In this document: one piece after another, positions 1 through 8,900 of the stretch
How the letters are laid out: each line of letters opens with the position of its first letter
Numbering within the stretch: position 1 is the first letter of the stretch
NCBI GenBank assembly: GCA_946403545.1
Contig: CAMJAG010000015.1
Location: 1-15,530, forward strand
Source of the DNA: an uncultured Caryophanales bacterium
GTDB lineage: Bacteria; Bacillota_I; Bacilli_A; RFN20; CAG-826
Length of the DNA stretch: 15,530 nucleotides
Reading direction: 5' to 3'
Made by a program: the position numbers and the translations under genes
The notes under the pieces: generated by a model
What the model was told of the DNA's origin: nothing
The model's input: the letters and a program-made list of their open reading frames with translations, nothing else
The model's database searches: none

Positions 1-83
1 TAGTTAATATTTCTCACTCTTTTCTTAGTGACATTAACCACATATTCTTTTCCATCAACAATGTAAGTAAATTGATAATTCAT
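1..83 (-). CDS. Partial N-terminus of a possible YgjP/DUF45-type metallopeptidase
   Basis: An open frame reads leftward from an ATG at 83 to the window edge without a stop, giving 27 residues that begin MNYQFTYIVDGKEYVV and continue with a basic stretch, TKKRVRNIN. A short beta-rich start followed by a basic R-x-x-N-I segment resembles the N-terminus of YgjP-like (DUF45, M48-clan) metallopeptidases. The zinc-binding HExxH region would lie outside the window, so the family call is weak. No upstream in-frame start is available. The ATG is preceded by TATAAT at 91-96 (minus strand) only seven bases away, which suggests a leaderless message. The gene diverges from the DUF523 gene at 151. Confidence 0.45.
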   Translation of the reverse strand, partial: MNYQFTYIVDGKEYVVNVTKKRVRNIN

Positions 84-150
84 CCTTGATATTATAACTT
101 ATTAACTTGAAAAACTTATATATTAAATATAAGATTATAAAGGCAAAATT
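84..150. promoter_or_regulatory. Short divergent promoter region
   Basis: This AT-rich spacer lies between two divergent genes. On the minus strand a perfect TATAAT (91-96) sits seven bases before the ATG at 83, and no good -35 is visible. On the plus strand TTGAAA (107-112) is followed by AT-rich candidates for a -10, such as TATAAG (128-133) or TAAGAT (130-135); none is decisive. A ribosome site AAAGG (139-143) lies seven bases before the ATG at 151. Confidence 0.4.
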
Positions 151-585
151 ATGGAAAAGATTCTTATATCAGCGTGCCTTGTAGGCGATAAAGTAAAATA
201 TAACGGACAAAGTAACTATAATCCTAAGATTAAAGAACTCTTAGAGAAATATGAATTAGTCCCATTCTGTCCTGAGGTTGAAGGTGGTCTACCTACTCCT
301 AGAACTCCAAACGAAAGAGTGAAAGACAAAGTCTTAACTGAAGATGGAAGAGATGTTACTAAACCTTTTGAAAAGGGAGCGGATCTTGCTTATAACATCT
401 GCATGTATCTAGGTATTAAGATTGCAGTATTAAAAGCTTTATCTCCTTCTTGTGGTTCTAATGAAATCTATGATGGAACATTCACCCACACAAAGAAAAA
501 AGGTGATGGCGTTACCGCTGAACTTCTTAAGAAAAAAGGTATTAAAGTTTATACCGAAAACGAAATCGATGAATTGTTAAAATAA
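151..585 (+). CDS. DUF523 family protein (TudS-like, possible Fe-S thiouracil desulfurase)
   Basis: This is a complete 144-residue single-domain DUF523 (PF04463) protein. Family blocks are clear: SACLVG near residue 7, YNGQSNYN near 17, FCPEVEGGLPTPR (39-51), GRDVT (66-70), LSPSCGS (97-103), IYDGTF (106-111) and a C-terminal GIKVYTENE. Cysteines C9, C40 and C101 match the three conserved cysteines of the family; C84 is extra. Characterised DUF523 proteins (TudS) hold a [4Fe-4S] cluster on three cysteines and remove sulfur from 2-thiouracil. That activity is inferred here by family only, and the natural substrate may differ. The protein is cytosolic, with no signal or membrane segment. The start is set by AAAGG seven bases upstream. 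The gene appears monocistronic, ending at the terminator beginning at 585. Confidence 0.85.
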   Translation: MEKILISACLVGDKVKYNGQSNYNPKIKELLEKYELVPFCPEVEGGLPTPRTPNERVKDKVLTEDGRDVTKPFEKGADLAYNICMYLGIKIAVLKALSPSCGSNEIYDGTFTHTKKKGDGVTAELLKKKGIKVYTENEIDELLK

Positions 586-609
586 ACATGGCCGAAGCCA
601 TGTTTTTTT
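585..609. terminator. Bidirectional intrinsic terminator between convergent genes
   Basis: An eight-base-pair stem AACATGGC (585-592) / GCCATGTT (597-604) with a CGAA loop is followed by a T run (604-609). Read on the minus strand, the same stem is followed by TTTATTTT. It can therefore end both the DUF523 transcript and the glgP-dUTPase transcript. Both flanking stop codons lie at or inside its edges. Confidence 0.9.
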
Positions 610-1102
610 AATAATTTGTTTCTTGTCTATGATAGTTAACTTCAAGCTTTTTATAATACGCTTTTATGATAGTTTGAAATCTAACATTTAATAAAGGAAC
701 GATATTTAAGAAAGCTTGGAATGCTTTTTGATAACTCTTGTCATCTTGTTTTTTATAAAACTCACTAACAAGTTTATAAGTAAGAAGGATTTGGTCTGTT
801 AAGTTATCCATATGTTTTGTGCGGTTATATTGCTTTTTAGCGGTATTGATATCCACACCTAATGATAAGAAGAAATGAAGACCGTCGACGTATTCATCAA
901 GCACTCTTTCTTGGGATTCGCTTGGTTTGTTGCTCCAGTATTTGAAACATCTAGTCGCATTAGCGAATTCACCAAGTTCCACTAACAAGGATAAAGTTCT
1001 TTTATTTCTTGTAGTAGCATAGCTAATGTTATGGTTTTTAGCGATGGTTTCATCTAATTCAGCTTGTTTTTTAAATAATTCAGTTAAATCAATTTTTGCC
1101 AT
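608..1102 (-). CDS. Dimeric (all-alpha) dUTPase
   Basis: This 164-residue protein belongs to the dUTPase_2 (PF08761) family, part of the all-alpha NTP pyrophosphatase group related to MazG, and not to the trimeric beta-barrel Dut. It should hydrolyse dUTP (and in this family often dUDP) to dUMP, keeping uracil out of DNA. Visible signatures are LFKKQAELD (9-17), the metal-binding ExxE pair E42/E45 in VELGE, the CFKYWS segment (52-57), and E70/D73 in DEYVDGLHFFLSLG. These are the helices that bind magnesium and the nucleotide. The ATG is one base after the glgP stop codon, and an AAAGGT ribosome site lies in the last glgP codons, so translation is probably coupled to glgP. The gene ends inside the shared terminator. 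Confidence 0.9.
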   Translation of the reverse strand: MAKIDLTELFKKQAELDETIAKNHNISYATTRNKRTLSLLVELGEFANATRCFKYWSNKPSESQERVLDEYVDGLHFFLSLGVDINTAKKQYNRTKHMDNLTDQILLTYKLVSEFYKKQDDKSYQKAFQAFLNIVPLLNVRFQTIIKAYYKKLEVNYHRQETNY

Positions 1103-1103
1103 A

Positions 1104-3512
1104 TTAATAATTTACCTTTGGAAGATGCCAAATATCATCGACATAACTTTGGATTGTTCTATCACTTGAGAAGAATCCAGAGTTAGCGATATTCATAAGG
1201 CACATTCTTTGCCATTTCTTTTTGTCTTGATATAATTCTTGAGCTTTTTCTTGAGCTTTAACGTAGCTATCAAAGTCTTTTAGGATGTAGTATTCATCTC
1301 TCTTATTCATGAGTTCATCAAAGATCATTCTGAACTTATCTTTCTTGTAGAAAGTCCATTCTCCTTCTAACAAGGAATCAAGAATGTTTTTAATTCTCAT
1401 ATCAGAGTTATAAATATCCCAAGGATTATATGTCATATTACAGTTGAGTTCTTCAACTTCATCAGCATTCATACCAAAGATGATTGCGTTTTCTTTACCT
1501 GCTCTTTGGACGATCTCAATGTTAGCGCCATCCATTGTGCCTAAAGTAACTGCACCATTCATCATGAATTTCATGTTACTTGTACCACTAGCTTCTTTTC
1601 CTGCTGTTGAAATTTGTTCTGAAATATCCGCTGCTGGAATAATCATTTCTGCTAATGAGACTCCATAGTTTTCAATAAATACTACCTTTAAGAATGGAGA
1701 TGTTTCTGGATCTTGGTTAACAACATCTGCGACCGCTAAGATTAATTCAATAATCTTCTTTGCATAGTCATAACTTGGAGCAGCTTTCGCACCAAAAATA
1801 TATGTATGAGGATAGATTCTAAAATTAGGATCATCCTTCATTCTTTGATATAAGTAAATGATATGGAAGATATTTAAGAGTTGTCTCTTATATGCGTGAA
1901 GTCTCTTAATTTGAACATCAAAAATTGAATTAATATCAACTTCAATTCCATTATGTTCTTTAATATATTCCGCTAATTTCTTCTTGTTTTCTAATTTGAT
2001 TTCATCAAGTTTTTCTAATACTTTAGCGTCATCAGCATATTTTTCAAAATCTTTGATTTTATCCATATCGGTAATCCAAGAATCCCCTATCTTTGAATTA
2101 ATTAATTTAGTTAATTCTGGATTAGAGTAAACTAGCCATCTTCTATGGGTAACACCATTAGTTTTGTTATTAAACTTTTCAGGCATAAAATTATAGAAAT
2201 CTTTAAATGTAATATTTTTTAAGATTTCAGTGTGAAGAGCAGCAACGCCATTAACTGAGAAAGCAACATAGATTGCCAAATTACACATATGAATTTGACC
2301 ATCTTTAATAATGTTCATCGTGTATCTTTGATCCATTGGAACATTCTTTTCTGCCATCTCGATATTAAATCTTCTATTGATTTCTTCAATAATCATGTAG
2401 CAACGAGGAATTAAGTTACTAACATAGTTAACTGGCCATTTTTCTAATGCTTCAGGCATAACTGTATGGTTAGTAAACGCCATGGATTGAGTTACTTCAG
2501 CCCAAGCTTCATCCCAACCCATATCATACTCATCCATCATGATTCTCATCATTTCAGGAATAGCTAAAATTGGATGAGTATCATTAAGTTGGAATACATA
2601 AGCATTATGAATTCCCACTAATGTGCCATGGTGTTTATAGTAAGAAGATAATGTTGATTGTAGACCAGCGGAGACTAAGAAATATTGTTGTCTAAGTCTT
2701 AAGATACGACCACTTTCAGTGGAGTCATCTGGATAAAGACCATGGCAAAGTTCATTTAATGCATTTAAATAATCATTAAAGGAAATATCTTTTGGAAGGT
2801 GATGACTACTTGGTTCAGCGTTCCAAAGTCTTAATGTATTTGTAACATGATTTCTATATCCAACAACTGGTACATCATATGGAACCGCTCTTACGCAAAC
2901 TGCGTTAACAGTTTTAATTCCATAAGAACCATCTGGTTTTAAATAAGTTTCTGGATTACCATAAAACTTGACTTCAACAGCGTATTTTGGTTTTCTAATT
3001 TCCCAAACATTACCATTAGTGAGCCATTGATCTGGTAATTCTTTTTGTTTGTTATTAACAATTTTTTGACGGAAGAAACCATATTGATATCTAATGCAGT
3101 TTCCATGTCCAACATAACCTAAAGATGCAATTGAATCTAAAAAGCAAGCAGCGAGTCTACCTAGACCACCATTGCCTAGACCTGCATCAGATTCTTGTTC
3201 TTCTAATTCATGAATGTTAATTCCATAATCTTTAAGTCCTTCTTTAGCGACTTCATAGATTCCCATGTTTTGCATGTTGTTAACAAGTAATCTACCGATT
3301 AAGAATTCCATTGAGAAATAAATGAGAGCTTTCTCATTATGTTTAATTGTTTTGTCATGAGTAATAGCCCAGTCGACGTTAGCGAAGTCTCTGACCATTT
3401 CTCCTAATACTTCATATCTTTCTGATACATGACTATATTCCACGGATACGCCAAATCTTTCTAATAATCTTCTAGCGAATTCCTTTTTAAATACTTCTTT
3501 ATTTTCAAACAT
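1104..3512 (-). CDS. glgP: Glycogen/maltodextrin phosphorylase
   Basis: This 802-residue GT35 alpha-glucan phosphorylase has the usual length for a bacterial enzyme. It releases glucose-1-phosphate from alpha-1,4 glucans using phosphate and pyridoxal phosphate in the cytosol. Family blocks are continuous: YFSMEFLIGR (65-74), DAGLGNGGLGRLAACFLDS (109-127), a VFQLNDTHP block, NGVTHRRW, QIKRLHAYKRQLLN and the PLP site EASGTSNMKFMMNGA, whose lysine is residue 648 (codon 1569-1571). No extra N-terminal regulatory domain is present. An AAAGGAAG ribosome site lies about nine bases before the ATG. It heads a two-gene unit with the dUTPase and diverges from ackA. Substrate preference (glycogen or maltodextrin) cannot be read from the sequence; no glgA, glgB, glgC or malQ is in the window. 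Confidence 0.96.
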   Translation of the reverse strand: MFENKEVFKKEFARRLLERFGVSVEYSHVSERYEVLGEMVRDFANVDWAITHDKTIKHNEKALIYFSMEFLIGRLLVNNMQNMGIYEVAKEGLKDYGINIHELEEQESDAGLGNGGLGRLAACFLDSIASLGYVGHGNCIRYQYGFFRQKIVNNKQKELPDQWLTNGNVWEIRKPKYAVEVKFYGNPETYLKPDGSYGIKTVNAVCVRAVPYDVPVVGYRNHVTNTLRLWNAEPSSHHLPKDISFNDYLNALNELCHGLYPDDSTESGRILRLRQQYFLVSAGLQSTLSSYYKHHGTLVGIHNAYVFQLNDTHPILAIPEMMRIMMDEYDMGWDEAWAEVTQSMAFTNHTVMPEALEKWPVNYVSNLIPRCYMIIEEINRRFNIEMAEKNVPMDQRYTMNIIKDGQIHMCNLAIYVAFSVNGVAALHTEILKNITFKDFYNFMPEKFNNKTNGVTHRRWLVYSNPELTKLINSKIGDSWITDMDKIKDFEKYADDAKVLEKLDEIKLENKKKLAEYIKEHNGIEVDINSIFDVQIKRLHAYKRQLLNIFHIIYLYQRMKDDPNFRIYPHTYIFGAKAAPSYDYAKKIIELILAVADVVNQDPETSPFLKVVFIENYGVSLAEMIIPAADISEQISTAGKEASGTSNMKFMMNGAVTLGTMDGANIEIVQRAGKENAIIFGMNADEVEELNCNMTYNPWDIYNSDMRIKNILDSLLEGEWTFYKKDKFRMIFDELMNKRDEYYILKDFDSYVKAQEKAQELYQDKKKWQRMCLMNIANSGFFSSDRTIQSYVDDIWHLPKVNY

Positions 3513-3692
3513 ATCAATCTACTTCCTTTCAATAAATACGTTCATTTTTCTATTAAACTATGTTAATTATTATAAAGATTTTATTTTATTAAATAAAGGT
3601 AAATAAGAGGATTTTATAAAGAAAATCTTTCAATAAATTGAAACTCTTAATAAGATATGAAATAATATGTAAGGTTACTTGGAGGATTAATT
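3513..3692. promoter_or_regulatory. Divergent glgP / ackA promoter region
   Basis: These are 180 bases of very AT-rich DNA without a gene. For ackA, TTGAAA (3638-3643), a 17-base spacer and AATAAT (3661-3666) form a plausible sigma-A promoter, followed by a strong GGAGG site (3681-3685) seven bases before the ATG. For glgP, TATAAT on the minus strand (3569-3574) is a likely -10; its -35 is poor. A perfect nine-base inverted repeat, AAAGATTTT (3574-3582) and AAAATCTTT (3622-3630), lies almost exactly midway between the two start codons. I see no clear CcpA cre site. Confidence 0.5.
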
Positions 3693-4889
3693 ATGGCAAA
3701 AGTAATGACAATCAATTCAGGAAGTTCTTCCTTAAAATTCAAACTTTACGAAATGCCTGAAGAAAAAGTTCTTTGCAGTGGAAACTGTGAAAGAATTGGT
3801 TTAGCAGATGGCATTTTTACTATTAAATATGATGGAAAGAAAGATCAAACTTTCCCAGTTTTCCCTAATCATGCAGTCGCTGCTAAAACAGTTGTTGATG
3901 CATTAGTGGAAAAAGGAATTATTAAATCTTTTGATGAAATCGAAGCAGCAGGACATAGAATTGTCCAAGGCGGTAAATACTTCTCTAAATCAGCATTTTT
4001 TGATGAAGATACAGAAAAAAAAATCGAATCTTTAATTCCGCTTGCACCTTTACATAATGCTGCTCACTTAACATGTTTCAAAGCTTTCAAACAAGTTTTA
4101 CCAAACTGTAAACATGTTGCAGTATTTGATACAGCATTCCATCAAACAATGGAACCACAAGACTATGTCTTCCCTATTCCTTATGAATTAACAGAAAAAT
4201 ATGATATTAGAAGATATGGCGCTCATGGTACATCTCATAAATATTTAGCACAAAGATCATTTGAATATCTTAAAGGCGTAGAACATCCAAGAGTTATCTC
4301 TTGCCATATTGGTTCTGGCGCTAGTATCACTGCTATTAAAGATGGTAAATGTGTTGCAACATCAATGGGTCTTACACCTTTAGGTGGAATCATGATGGGA
4401 ACACGTACTGGTGATATGGATCCATCTGTCTTCAACTATGTTGTTACTGTTACAGGTAAATCCGCTGAAGAAGTTTATCAAATGTTCAATAAAAAATCTG
4501 GCTTTGCTGGTGTAGGTGGTAGCTCTGATTCTAGAGATATCCTTGCTGCAGCAGAAAAAGGTGACGAAAGATGCATCTTAGCACATGATTTATATGTTAG
4601 AAGAATCTGTGACTATATTGGTCAATACTATGTTAGACTCGGTGGTTGCGATATGATTATCTTCTCCGCTGGCGTTGGCGAAAACGAACCAAGAACTAGA
4701 AAAGCAGTTATCAATCAACTTTACCCTTCATTAGGAGTTAAACTTGATGAAGAAGCAAACAATTCTGCTAGAGGAGTTGAAAAGGTAATTTCCACTAAAG
4801 ATAGCAAGATTTTAGTCGCAGTTATTCCTACTGATGAAGAAGTTATGATCGCTCGCGATGCATACGATATGTGTATTTTAGGAAAATAA
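3693..4889 (+). CDS. ackA: Acetate kinase
   Basis: This is a complete 398-residue ASKHA-fold acetate kinase, the standard length. It interconverts acetyl phosphate plus ADP with acetate plus ATP in the cytosol, the energy-yielding step of fermentative overflow. Both family signatures are present: INSGSSSLKF at the N-terminus and the GAHGTSHKYL block. Catalytic residues can be placed by comparison with the Methanosarcina enzyme: N8, R89, H121, D146, H178, R238 in GTRTGDMDP and E382 in PTDEEVMIA. The GENEPRTRK segment is intact. The start is fixed by GGAGG seven bases upstream. No phosphotransacetylase gene is nearby. The DHH phosphoesterase gene begins four bases after the stop, so the two are likely cotranscribed. 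Confidence 0.97.
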   Translation: MAKVMTINSGSSSLKFKLYEMPEEKVLCSGNCERIGLADGIFTIKYDGKKDQTFPVFPNHAVAAKTVVDALVEKGIIKSFDEIEAAGHRIVQGGKYFSKSAFFDEDTEKKIESLIPLAPLHNAAHLTCFKAFKQVLPNCKHVAVFDTAFHQTMEPQDYVFPIPYELTEKYDIRRYGAHGTSHKYLAQRSFEYLKGVEHPRVISCHIGSGASITAIKDGKCVATSMGLTPLGGIMMGTRTGDMDPSVFNYVVTVTGKSAEEVYQMFNKKSGFAGVGGSSDSRDILAAAEKGDERCILAHDLYVRRICDYIGQYYVRLGGCDMIIFSAGVGENEPRTRKAVINQLYPSLGVKLDEEANNSARGVEKVISTKDSKILVAVIPTDEEVMIARDAYDMCILGK

Positions 4890-4893
4890 TTTT

Positions 4894-5889
4894 ATGAGCA
4901 AAGTTAATCCAATTTTTAAAGACTTTTGTAAAGATTACGCTAAAGACGTTAACCGTGTTTTAGCAGCGATTAAAAGATACGATAGAATTGCTATTTTTAG
5001 ACACATTATTCCTGACTATGATGCTTTAGGTAGCCAAATGGGATTAGCTACTTGGATTAAAGATAACTTCCCTAACAAAGAAGTTAGAGTATTAGGCGAT
5101 AATCATGTCACATTTACTCCAAGATTATTCCCAGAAATGGACTCTTTAAACAATGATTGGTTCAAAGAACCATTCTTAGCGTTAGTTCTTGACTGCGGTA
5201 ATACTTCAAGAATCGCAGATCCAAGATGGAAAAAAGCAAAATTCAAGATTAAAATTGATCATCACCCTGATGTCGAACACTATGGAAAAATCTCCATTGT
5301 TAACACTAAAGGATGTGCTGCTGCTGAAAACATCGTTAACATCATTTTAAACCTTAAAGGTAACTATAAAATGACTGCTGAAGCAGCTAAGTATTTCTAC
5401 ATTGGTATCGTTGGTGATTCTGGTAGATTCCAATACAGTTCCACAAGCGAACATACATTCCAAATTGCAAGCTACTTGTTAAGCACTGGAATCGATATTG
5501 CAGCTATCTATCAAAACATGTACTTAAAGCAATTAGATGACTTATATGTGACAAGTTACGTTTTAAACCACTTTCACGTATCTGAGCATGGCGTTGCGTA
5601 CTATGTTTTAGACGCTAAAATTCAAACTGAATTGAAGATTACAACTGAAAGAGGTAAGGAAAACGTTAACTTATTTGCTAACATCGAAGGTATCAATGCT
5701 TGGTGTTCAGTTACTGAAGATCCAAAAGATAGATGCTGGAGAGTTTCAATTAGAAGTAAACGCACTCCAATTAATGAAGTAGCAGCTAAATTTGATGGAG
5801 GTGGCCACGCTCAAGCTAGTGGCGCTAAAATCAAGAAAATCGAAGAGCTTCCACTACTCATTGATGAACTTGATAAATTATTCAGATAA
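4894..5889 (+). CDS. nrnA: NrnA-type DHH/DHHA1 phosphoesterase (oligoribonuclease / pAp phosphatase)
   Basis: This 331-residue DHH-family protein resembles NrnA/YtqI of Bacillus and MgpA of mycoplasmas. Such enzymes degrade very short oligonucleotides (nanoRNA), often linear dinucleotides such as pGpG or pApA, and some dephosphorylate 3'-phosphoadenosine 5'-phosphate. Metal-site motifs are complete: RHIIPDYDALGS (36-47; H37, D41, D43), VLDCGNTSR with D100, IDHHPD (D122-H123-H124) and GIVGDSGRF with D175. The C-terminal DHHA1 substrate domain has DGGGHAQASGA (301-311). There is no membrane or CBS domain, so it is NrnA-like and not GdpP-like. It starts four bases after ackA with AGGA inside the ackA end as ribosome site, and ends at a strong terminator. 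Which substrate dominates is not visible. Confidence 0.9.
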   Translation: MSKVNPIFKDFCKDYAKDVNRVLAAIKRYDRIAIFRHIIPDYDALGSQMGLATWIKDNFPNKEVRVLGDNHVTFTPRLFPEMDSLNNDWFKEPFLALVLDCGNTSRIADPRWKKAKFKIKIDHHPDVEHYGKISIVNTKGCAAAENIVNIILNLKGNYKMTAEAAKYFYIGIVGDSGRFQYSSTSEHTFQIASYLLSTGIDIAAIYQNMYLKQLDDLYVTSYVLNHFHVSEHGVAYYVLDAKIQTELKITTERGKENVNLFANIEGINAWCSVTEDPKDRCWRVSIRSKRTPINEVAAKFDGGGHAQASGAKIKKIEELPLLIDELDKLFR

Positions 5890-5915
5890 GCAAGGATTTA
5901 AAACCTTGCTTTTTT
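5888..5915 (+). terminator. Intrinsic terminator after nrnA
   Basis: The stem AAGCAAGG (5888-5895) / CCTTGCTT (5904-5911) has an eight-base loop and runs into a T tract (5910-5915). It starts inside the nrnA stop codon and separates the ackA-nrnA unit from dnaE. Confidence 0.9.
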
Positions 5916-5917
5916 AT

Positions 5918-5951
5918 TTAACTAAGATATAAATTAAGTTATACTTAATAC
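5918..5951 (+). promoter_or_regulatory. dnaE promoter, predicted leaderless
   Basis: TATACT (5940-5945) is a good -10 with a weak TTAACT (5918-5923) 16 bases upstream. Only six bases separate the -10 from the ATG at 5952, so transcription is expected to begin at or within a base or two of the start codon. No ribosome-binding sequence is present. Since the nrnA terminator sits immediately upstream, dnaE needs its own promoter here. Confidence 0.55.
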
Positions 5952-8900
5952 ATGGCTATATTCGCACCTATACACATTAAGTCTGGATATTCTTTCTTAC
6001 AAAGTGGATTAACTATTGATAAGATAGTTTCTTCTTTGAAGAAAAATGATTACTATGGTGCCGCTTTAGCGGACCTTAATTGTCTTTATGGTGTCCATGA
6101 ATTCACTGATGAATTAGCAAAAATTAATAAACCATGTTGTATAGGTATGGAAGTCTCTTTAGGAGAAGACTTTATTTCTTTATTCGTTAAAAACGAACAA
6201 GGATATAGAAATCTTTTAAAGATTAATACCGCTATCCAAAGAGAACAATTTGATCAAAAAGCTTTAGAAGATAACGCTGATGGATTAATCGCAGTTGTTG
6301 AATCTAAATATGGTACATTCAAACAATTATTTGATGAAAAAGATGAACATCCACTCTCAAGATGGTTATTCAAATTATCTGATAAATTTGGAGATAACTT
6401 CTATATCGGTATCGAAGTAACTTCTAAAGCAGATGTTGAATATGCTAACAAAGTTAGAAAATTCGCTAAGAGCCATACATATAAAACAGTAGCGTTCCCA
6501 AGAATTAAATATGTTAAAAAAGATGACGCTATTGTTATTGATATTCTTAACGCAATTAGAGATGAATCTATTCAATTAGATATTAAATCTAAAGTTGGGC
6601 AAGAATACTTTATGGTGGAATCAGATTATCAAAAGATTTATTCCACTACTGAAATTGATGCAACTAGAGAAATCATTAATTCCTGTAAGTTTGATTTAAA
6701 CATTAAAAGAGGTACATTGCTTAAACTTAGTAACAAACCTGGAGAAGAACTTACAGAAATTTGTTATAAGCAACTTTTAAAATTAAAGCTTCAAACTCCT
6801 GAATACACTGAAAGATTAGATTATGAATTATCCGTCATTGATAAGATGGGTTATTCTAACTACTTCTTGCTTGTTCAAGACTATGTTGAACACGCTAAAA
6901 AAGCAGGCATTTTAGTGGGTCCTGGTAGAGGTTCTGCTGCTGGTAGTTTAGTGTCATATTTATTAAATATCACTGAAGTAGACCCATTAAAATTCAATCT
7001 TTCATTTGAAAGATTCTTAAATCCAAATAGAAAGACAATGCCTGATATTGACGTTGACTTTATGGATATAAGAAGAGATGAAGTTGTTGAATATGTTAGA
7101 AGAAAATATGGTCAAGATAAGGTCGCCAACATAGTTACTTTCCAAAGAATTATGGCACGCCAAGCTCTTAGAGATATTCAAAGAGTTTATAAATATCCAA
7201 CAAACCATATTGATAAGATTTGTAAATCTCTTCCTAAGGAAGATAAAGATAAAAAAGAAATTACTCTTAGAGATGCTTATAAAAAAGGCGAAGCATTTAG
7301 AAAACTCGTCGATAGCGATAAGTACTTCTTAGAGATTGTTTCTCTTGCTAGCAAGATTGAAGGTCTTCCAAGACAAGCTGGTATGCACGCTGCTGGTATC
7401 GTCATAAATGACGAACCTCTTGAAAATGCACTACCAATCACTATTGATTTACTAGGCAATTCCACTACTCAATATGAAATGAATTACCTTGAAGAAGAAG
7501 GCTTTTTAAAGATGGATTTCTTGTCTTTAAGAAACCTTACAATTATTGATTTAGCGGTCAAATTAATTAATATGAATCATCCAGAAGCAAAGCTTAAGGG
7601 AGATACACTTCCTTATGATGCTCCTGAAGCAATCGAAATTATTAGAAATAGACATACAATGGGTGTTTTCCAACTTGAATCTGCTGGTATGAAACGCGCT
7701 ATCAAGATCTTAAAACCTAGTACTTTTGATGATATCGTTGCACTTCTTGCATTATTTAGACCTGGTCCTATGGATAATATTCAAGACTACGCAAATAAAA
7801 AAGAAGGCAAAACTAAAGTTACTTATATTTCTCCTGCCTTAGAAAGTGTTTTAAAACCAACTTATGGCATTATCATTTACCAAGAACAAATTTCTAAGAT
7901 TGCAGAAATTATGGCAGGATTTACAGCTGGCGAAGCTGATATCTTTAGAAGAGCTATATCCAAGAAAGTTAAAGCAAAAATCTTAGAAGAACAAGGCAGA
8001 TTTATTAAAGGATCCATTAAAAATGGATATAGCGAAAAGGAAGCTACTAGTGTCTTTAATCACATTTTGAAATTCGCTAACTATGGATTTAATAAATCTC
8101 ACTCAGTTGTTTATGCAGTTATAGCTTGTAGATTAGCGTATCTAAAAGCACACTATCCACTTGAATTCTATAGTGCGATTCTCCAAATCGGAAGTTCTGC
8201 AATTGATAGTAAATTCAATGAATATGTGACTGAATTAAAGCAAAGAAACTTCACTATTTACTCACCAAATATTAATGAATCTCAAATGGTGTTCTCTATC
8301 AAAGAGGGTGGACTTTTGTTCCCACTATCATCAATTCACGGAGTAAATATCCAAATGGTAAATAACATTCTAAAAGAAAGAGAAAAAGGTCCATTCAAAG
8401 ATTTATACGATTTCGTAAGTAGAATGTTTGAATATAAAATTACAGAATCTCAATTAACAGCACTTATTGATTCAGGTGCATTAGATGTTTTGTACCCATC
8501 TAGAAAATCTATGATTTTATCTTTAAAAGGTGCAATGCAATTTGCACAATTGAATCATAATGAAGATGGTCAATCTTCTTTGGGTATTTTGGAGAGTTTA
8601 AAGCCTTCTATTACTGAAGCAAAAGATGATCCAATTGAGAATCTTAATGCTGAATATGAAGCTATTGGAATCATGTTAAGTGATAATCCACTTAGATATA
8701 AGAAGGACTTGTTAGCAGATAAAGATGTATCTCCAATTATCGAATTAGAAGAATTCGGTAACGCTACTATTGCTGGTATGGTTAAGACTAAGAAATTAAT
8801 CTCCACTAAGAAGAGCGAAACAATGGCGTACATCAAAATATTTGATGAAACTGGTGAAATTGAAGTAACAGTGTTCCCAAGAGTATATCAAGAATGCTAC

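Noticed and set aside
35..43. TTAACCACA resembling a DnaA box
   Set aside because: It is a single one-mismatch site inside the left-edge coding frame with no neighbours, as expected by chance.
1444..1668. Open frame on the plus strand inside glgP
   Set aside because: It is antisense to the conserved PLP-lysine region of glgP, has no ribosome site and resembles no family; it is a coding shadow.
3513..3692. Riboswitch or T-box leader before ackA or glgP
   Set aside because: The leaders are short and AT-rich with no structured G/C stems and no T-box or riboswitch core motif that I can see.
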